Shown here piece after piece: positions 12,490-17,378 of a stretch of DNA of 17,378 nt. Positions within the stretch are counted from its first letter, which is position 1; each line of letters opens with the position of its first letter. The notes beneath the pieces are model-generated. The model was not told where the DNA came from. It searched no databases and saw only the letters and a program-made list of their open reading frames with translations. Made by a program: the position numbers and the translations under genes. The stretch is taken from contig CANREO010000009.1 of NCBI GenBank assembly GCA_947629635.1, positions 1 to 17,378 on the forward strand, given 5' to 3'. The stretch comes from an uncultured Clostridia bacterium (lineage in GTDB: Bacteria > Bacillota > Clostridia > Christensenellales > CAG-917).

Positions 12490-15400
12490 ATGGCAAAGAC
12501 AAGCAGAGTGAGCAAGATTTTGGTGATTTTGCTGTTTGTGGTTGTGGCGGCAGCGCTGACATTTGCATTTGTGAATGTGCCAACAGGGGCGGCAAATGCG
12601 GAAGGTGATGTCACGCTGAAAATATACGCCGACGAGGGCGGAACTGTAACCGTAAATGGTAATGATGTTGCCACAGGTGGTACAAACACTCCCGTAACCC
12701 AAACTTTTGTTAAAGAAAACGGAGCGTCTTTTGAACTAAAAGCAGCCCCTAATGATGGTTATATTTTTGCTTATTGGTATGGAGAAGATGGCAAACCGTT
12801 GACTAATTTATGGACGGGAACTCAGGAAAAATGTTTTGCTTTTAATGAAGATATAACTTTTAGTATATCAAAATACAGTCAAGTGATTAAAAATACAGAG
12901 TCTGCTGCTATTCATGCAAAATTTGTTAAACAAGATGCTTCCTTGAAATTTGTTGCCGACCCAGATACATGGACGAGTGAAACCGAAGAATTCACAAGTA
13001 ATAAAGTTGTTCTTAAAAGCGCAGAAACATACGCTTATAAATCAGGACAAGAAATCCCTTTTGCCATAGAGTTTATTGGTGAAAAATGGATCGATTTCAG
13101 TGCAAACGTTTCATTGACCCCAAGTGATAATGGCGATCCTACAAACTACGGTAGTTTGAGTGAGGTTAGCATTGACGCCATGCAGGTAAACAATGGGTTG
13201 AGCGGAACTACATTTAAAAGTACTTTGACAGCAATGTCTGCGCTTTATAAGGCAAATGGAAACGATTTTCATAGAGTCGAATTTACAATCCTTGCCCCCA
13301 CATTCACTGCTAGCAAAAACAATGCACCTAAAAGTTGGGAAGTATCGGTTGAATATACACTTAAAGACGAGCAAACCATTAACAGCGAAAAGGGAACTGT
13401 AACGGAAAATGTTAAATTTGATTCAAGACTCGGCGATGTGTATTATCTTGAAGGTCTAGACTATAATTATTTTTATCATGAAAGTTATGCTATTGAACAC
13501 GGTAAGAAAGTTGAAATAAGTTCCGCAAATCAAGCACAGATAACTGTCCCTAAAGATATTCCCATAGTTTTTTATGCAATTGAAAAGAGCACAGTAGCGT
13601 CAACGCTTGACCACGAACAGCAAACAACGGTATATAACGGCGGCATTGGTATAAGCGAAGCAACAGAGGAAACTTTTGTCTTTAAACATAGCTTCACCGA
13701 CTCCGATGAAACGGTAGTTGCAGATTACAAAGAGGTGGCAATTTTGCCCATAGTCACAGGCACTAAAACGGTGAATAACAGTGGTCAATCTCCGGAAAAA
13801 ATTGTAAACGGAAGCATAGTAAAGTTTAAATATGACGACACAAATAGTATTCTAATAAAAATCTCGTCACTGCCGGAACAAAAGCAGGTGAGTTTCACAA
13901 TTACTGCAAACGGGCTGGAAAAACAATACGAAAGCTACGGTGGCGAATACGGATTTACGCTTAATGATATTAAAGAGGTCAATCACGTTTCTATAATGCC
14001 AAACTATGGCGAAGAATATTATCCTTCGGAAGCATTTAATTTTAAGATCGAAGTGGAAGCCAGCGAAGAATGGCAAAATTTCATTTCTAAATCATCCGAT
14101 CACATTGAAGTAATTGGCGACACACAATATCCTTGGTATTTAGATCCTGCTTTCAACAAAGATGACGAAACTTTTGCATTTTCTTCGGGCATAACAGGGC
14201 TTACAGGCACGGGCAACGGACTATATTTCCCTGTTTCGCAGATAGGCTTTAGCGTAGAAGAAAAGGGATTGTTTACTATGGAATTTTACGCCTCTAACGG
14301 CGATAGTGGAGATGGTACACCGACATCAAAGACCGATATCGGATATAAATTAAACAGTAAAATTACTCCTAAAGATGGGAGGAGTACTTTTGATTTAAGT
14401 TCTTTCAATGGTATTGACACAAACGACCCTTATAATGGGTTTGATCCTTCAGTTGCCACGGATATTTGGTTTCAAAAAGGCATTGATTATAATAAAGAAA
14501 CAAGAAGCTGGACATATGTTGATGTTTTGGGCGAAGGCGTGACCGAGTTAGACGGTGAAGAAGGGTGGTTTAAATTTCAACTGAGCATGGAAGCCGGTAG
14601 CACTATCTATATTGCACAAGCTATTGCCGCAAATGCCAGTGGGTCAAAAGAAGGTAGCCGTCTCACTATACGTAATGTAGCATTCTATTCGGGCGACGCG
14701 TATGCGACATGGGATGTGGAAGGAACGGCGGCAGATAGCGAGTATTCCGTGACCGGTATGGATAAAAAAGGAAAGTCAGCTCCTGGCACGATGCTCGAGC
14801 TTAATGCTATGCCGACAGAAGGGACGCATACTTTCTATGGTTGGAAATTGATCAAAGGTACGCTTCAAGAAGGCAAAGAATATGCAACGGCAACGGATGG
14901 AGACATAGATTGGGACGTCGAGAACGCACAATTTGTTTCCTATGAGCCGAATTATACCTATACAGTCGGTTCGGGTTGTTCCAAAATCGTTGCAGTAATA
15001 GACACTACGGGCACCTACGCCGTGCGCAACGGCGGAAAACTTTACAAGCCGGAAGAAGTGAATAAGGCCCTAACCGCGGCGGAGGCACAGGACAGCAAAG
15101 ACAAGCAAGTCATTGTGGTTGATACAGCTACAATATCCGATATATCCGTTCCTAATGGCGTCGAGTTCATCATCCCCTATAATGTTAGGGGCAAATATAA
15201 TGAAATGGGTACCGACAAAACCGCAAGCAATAAGATTTCTTGGGATTCTACCAAATATAATAAGCCCGTCTACACGCTCACACTTAACGGTACAAATACC
15301 GTTTATGGCAAATTCTATGTGGGCGGCGTTATTCACTATCCCGATCAATCTGCGCAAGGGCACACTTCGGGCGCATATTCACAGCTTGATTTGAACGGTA

Positions 15401-17378
15401 CGCTCGTCGTCGGAAGCAAGGGAATGTTGGACGTCTATGGACGCGTTACGGGCAAGGGCAGTATCACCGTTGAAAGCAACGGCGTGCTGTATCAACCCTT
15501 CCTTATTCTGGACTATGCGGGTGGTACAAACACTGAGGACCTGTTTTATGCTCATCAAACGCCTTTCAAACGCTATGCAATGATAAATATTCAATGCGAG
15601 GGCGGCTATACCATCAACTACGGCGGCGAGCTTTTCGGTCATGCAAGCCTTTACTTCTGGTCTGCGATAACAACGCTCGACACGCAATTCATTTCTTATG
15701 TAGGAACTAACGATCAAGGAAAAGCGGGCACAACTACGCTTATCAATCTGAAAAAAGACGCGTCTGCACACATCGAATATGACGATTGCGATGATAACAT
15801 TGGCTATAAAAAGATTCCCAACGGAGAGACAGTAAACAACACCGAAAGCATAGGGCACACGACCATAACGCTAACAGGCGGAGCGACAGCGGGATATATG
15901 AACTTCCTCAACATGGTGCAGACGGATGAAGTCGCTTTCTCAATACCGTACAACTACGCGCTGGTTCTTCAAAATGGCATATACGATATGAACTATTCAT
16001 ATAAGTTGATGCCCGGCGCGAGTTTGACCGTCGAAAGTGGCGCAACGCTCAATATCAACGACAGCGGAAATGCGAAATTCCGTACACAATTCTTGGTCTA
16101 TGACGGACTTATCCAAACACGAATGAGCAGCAAGTATTATCCGTCGGCGACGCAGTTGAAAACGGCGAGTTATACTACCAACGCAAACTTCATTGTCAAC
16201 GGCACTTTGAATATCGGGGCAAATACGACCTTCATGGGTGTTGTACAATCTACCGAGGCAGGTGCAAAAATAAAAATTGCAAATAAGAATGTGACATTGA
16301 GCGGTATTATAGAAGACGGTGCAAAGACCGACTATGACTGCAACTATGCGACATATGCAAGCTCCGCGCGCGTTTGGGACGCCGCACACGGCGACGACGG
16401 CGTTGTGGCGATTTTGGAAGCGGGCAAGACGTACACATCTCTGACAACCGACACGCCTTGGACGCTTGAGGAAATCGAAACGCAATATGAAAAAGTAAAT
16501 TATGTTTATGATGACAAACTAATTGCAAACGACAATCATATTTCCAAGCACCCCAAAGGGCACGATTTGGCAAACGGTCACTTTGAGGCAGTCGCTCAAA
16601 TGCAAGGCAGTTGGGCTGAAGAGCACGGCGAGGAACATCACTATGATTGGACCCCGAAAGCGGAGGACGGCTATGGCGAACTCAGCAAGGACAATACGCA
16701 TGTGAAGATACAACGTCAATGCTCCGCCTTGGGCTGCGACCATATGGAGGATAGGGAATTGCTGTTTAAGGTCGATTCTCTCGGCGAGATCGTGTACACA
16801 GGCAGCGAGATCACCGAGGCGGAGCTCAAAGCGCTGTTCAAACAACTGTTCGGCGCAGAAGGCCTCGAAGAGCATGCCACGTTTGGTTTCGATCCAAAGA
16901 CCAACGTGGGCGAATACGACGTCACGATCACGCTTGACAGCAACTTTGCGTATTGGTACAACGGCAATGCCGAGGCTTACGTGCAAAGCTATCAACTCAA
17001 ATATCAAATCGTCAAAAAGGACGTTACGGTCGAGATATCCGATCAGCACGTGACCTACAACGGGCAAGATCAGTCCGCGGACAGCGTGGCGAATAAGGAT
17101 TGGAAACTGAAAGAGGGCAGCTCTATCGCCCCCAACGACGACCTCTCGGCGCTTGGCATTACGCTTTCGGCAACGGGCAAAGACGCAAACAGCTATGACA
17201 TCACGCCGAGCGCGAACACGAGCAACTACAACGTCAAATTCGAGTATAAAGGCAGCGTTGTGGAAAGCGTCGCGCAAAACGCCTTTGTCATAGACAAGGC
17301 AAATATCAAGATCAAAGCGAACGACCTCGAATCCGCTCAGGACGACGACTTGCTCGATGTCAGCACGGCGGGATATTC
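12490..17378 (+). CDS. Giant secreted surface protein with InlB-B-like, beta-solenoid-like and MBG-like repeats (3' end outside window)
   Basis: A single frame without stops runs from 12316 to the window edge. From ATG 12490 it gives at least 1629 residues. The N-terminus is a signal peptide: basic MAKTSRVSK, a hydrophobic core, then GAANA|EGD with likely cleavage after Ala37. Residues 42-140 resemble the divergent InlB B-repeat (GGTVTVNG, ASFELKAAPNDGYIFAYWY), with a second GY/GW-type unit near 765 (LELNAMPTEGTHTFYGWK). Residues about 920-1300 show NGTLxVxxxGxLxV repeats such as LDLNGTLVVGSKGMLDVYG, suggesting a beta-solenoid. From about 1428, MBG-type units appear (IVYTGSEI; VTVEISDQHVTYNGQ to FVIDKANI) and continue past the edge. 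In-frame ATGs at 12433, 12457 and 12478 are alternatives; I prefer 12490 for GGAGGG at 12480-12485 and the clean signal peptide. It is probably a wall- or membrane-anchored adhesin. The cell-surface anchor is not in view. Confidence 0.85.
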   Translation, partial: MAKTSRVSKILVILLFVVVAAALTFAFVNVPTGAANAEGDVTLKIYADEGGTVTVNGNDVATGGTNTPVTQTFVKENGASFELKAAPNDGYIFAYWYGEDGKPLTNLWTGTQEKCFAFNEDITFSISKYSQVIKNTESAAIHAKFVKQDASLKFVADPDTWTSETEEFTSNKVVLKSAETYAYKSGQEIPFAIEFIGEKWIDFSANVSLTPSDNGDPTNYGSLSEVSIDAMQVNNGLSGTTFKSTLTAMSALYKANGNDFHRVEFTILAPTFTASKNNAPKSWEVSVEYTLKDEQTINSEKGTVTENVKFDSRLGDVYYLEGLDYNYFYHESYAIEHGKKVEISSANQAQITVPKDIPIVFYAIEKSTVASTLDHEQQTTVYNGGIGISEATEETFVFKHSFTDSDETVVADYKEVAILPIVTGTKTVNNSGQSPEKIVNGSIVKFKYDDTNSILIKISSLPEQKQVSFTITANGLEKQYESYGGEYGFTLNDIKEVNHVSIMPNYGEEYYPSEAFNFKIEVEASEEWQNFISKSSDHIEVIGDTQYPWYLDPAFNKDDETFAFSSGITGLTGTGNGLYFPVSQIGFSVEEKGLFTMEFYASNGDSGDGTPTSKTDIGYKLNSKITPKDGRSTFDLSSFNGIDTNDPYNGFDPSVATDIWFQKGIDYNKETRSWTYVDVLGEGVTELDGEEGWFKFQLSMEAGSTIYIAQAIAANASGSKEGSRLTIRNVAFYSGDAYATWDVEGTAADSEYSVTGMDKKGKSAPGTMLELNAMPTEGTHTFYGWKLIKGTLQEGKEYATATDGDIDWDVENAQFVSYEPNYTYTVGSGCSKIVAVIDTTGTYAVRNGGKLYKPEEVNKALTAAEAQDSKDKQVIVVDTATISDISVPNGVEFIIPYNVRGKYNEMGTDKTASNKISWDSTKYNKPVYTLTLNGTNTVYGKFYVGGVIHYPDQSAQGHTSGAYSQLDLNGTLVVGSKGMLDVYGRVTGKGSITVESNGVLYQPFLILDYAGGTNTEDLFYAHQTPFKRYAMINIQCEGGYTINYGGELFGHASLYFWSAITTLDTQFISYVGTNDQGKAGTTTLINLKKDASAHIEYDDCDDNIGYKKIPNGETVNNTESIGHTTITLTGGATAGYMNFLNMVQTDEVAFSIPYNYALVLQNGIYDMNYSYKLMPGASLTVESGATLNINDSGNAKFRTQFLVYDGLIQTRMSSKYYPSATQLKTASYTTNANFIVNGTLNIGANTTFMGVVQSTEAGAKIKIANKNVTLSGIIEDGAKTDYDCNYATYASSARVWDAAHGDDGVVAILEAGKTYTSLTTDTPWTLEEIETQYEKVNYVYDDKLIANDNHISKHPKGHDLANGHFEAVAQMQGSWAEEHGEEHHYDWTPKAEDGYGELSKDNTHVKIQRQCSALGCDHMEDRELLFKVDSLGEIVYTGSEITEAELKALFKQLFGAEGLEEHATFGFDPKTNVGEYDVTITLDSNFAYWYNGNAEAYVQSYQLKYQIVKKDVTVEISDQHVTYNGQDQSADSVANKDWKLKEGSSIAPNDDLSALGITLSATGKDANSYDITPSANTSNYNVKFEYKGSVVESVAQNAFVIDKANIKIKANDLESAQDDDLLDVSTAGY

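Overview
The window looks like chromosomal DNA from a Gram-positive, clostridial-type Firmicute. I infer an uncultured gut-like lineage and cannot name the species. The support is a set of near-consensus sigma-A promoters (TTGAC- / TATAAT with 16-17 bp spacers), GGAG-type ribosome binding sites, U-tailed intrinsic terminators, and gene types common in Clostridia: type III pantothenate kinase, a ComEC channel, M20 amidohydrolases, and a giant secreted protein with InlB-B-like and MBG-like repeats. All genes run on the plus strand. I found no tRNA, rRNA, CRISPR array, transposase or phage gene.

Layout. Positions 1-2649 are one tight operon: the 3' end of coaX, malQ (4-alpha-glucanotransferase), a short Sfp-type phosphopantetheinyl transferase that overlaps malQ by ATGA, and an acyl carrier protein. 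CoaX starts CoA synthesis, and the transferase would use CoA to arm the ACP, so three of the four genes form a logical chain. Positions 2783-6221 hold three singly promoted genes: an M20 amidohydrolase, a small three-helix membrane protein resembling the Pycsar effector membrane domain (PycTM/DUF5706), and a second M20 metallopeptidase of the carboxypeptidase-S/PM20D1 type ending in a strong terminator. Positions 6341-7006 hold inorganic pyrophosphatase with its own promoter and terminator. Positions 7111-8700 encode a ComEC/Rec2-like channel without the usual C-terminal hydrolase domain. Positions 8791-10134 encode a membrane-anchored protein with a long Pro-Glu rod and a DUF1508-like C-terminal domain. 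Positions 10298-11799 hold phosphoglycerate kinase with its own promoter, a 5'-leader hairpin and a terminator.

Positions 11800-12489 contain no convincing protein gene but are rich in signals: tandem 10-bp repeats, a promoter candidate, two adjacent hairpins with a possible pseudoknot, a run of ten G, and an intrinsic terminator. Together these suggest a structured leader or a small RNA. From 12490 to the window edge a single uninterrupted frame of at least 1629 codons encodes a secreted repeat-rich surface protein whose 3' end is missing.

The strongest second-look items are: (1) an M20 amidohydrolase that aligns with its family throughout but lacks, in frame, exactly the Cys-Gly-His-Asp segment that binds metal; (2) the undescribed structured RNA region with a G10 tract upstream of the giant surface protein; (3) the abrupt base-composition change inside that surface protein, which suggests a mosaic gene; (4) the solitary PycTM-like protein; and (5) the CoaX-transferase-ACP linkage. 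I do not see a complete new defence or biosynthetic system in this window.
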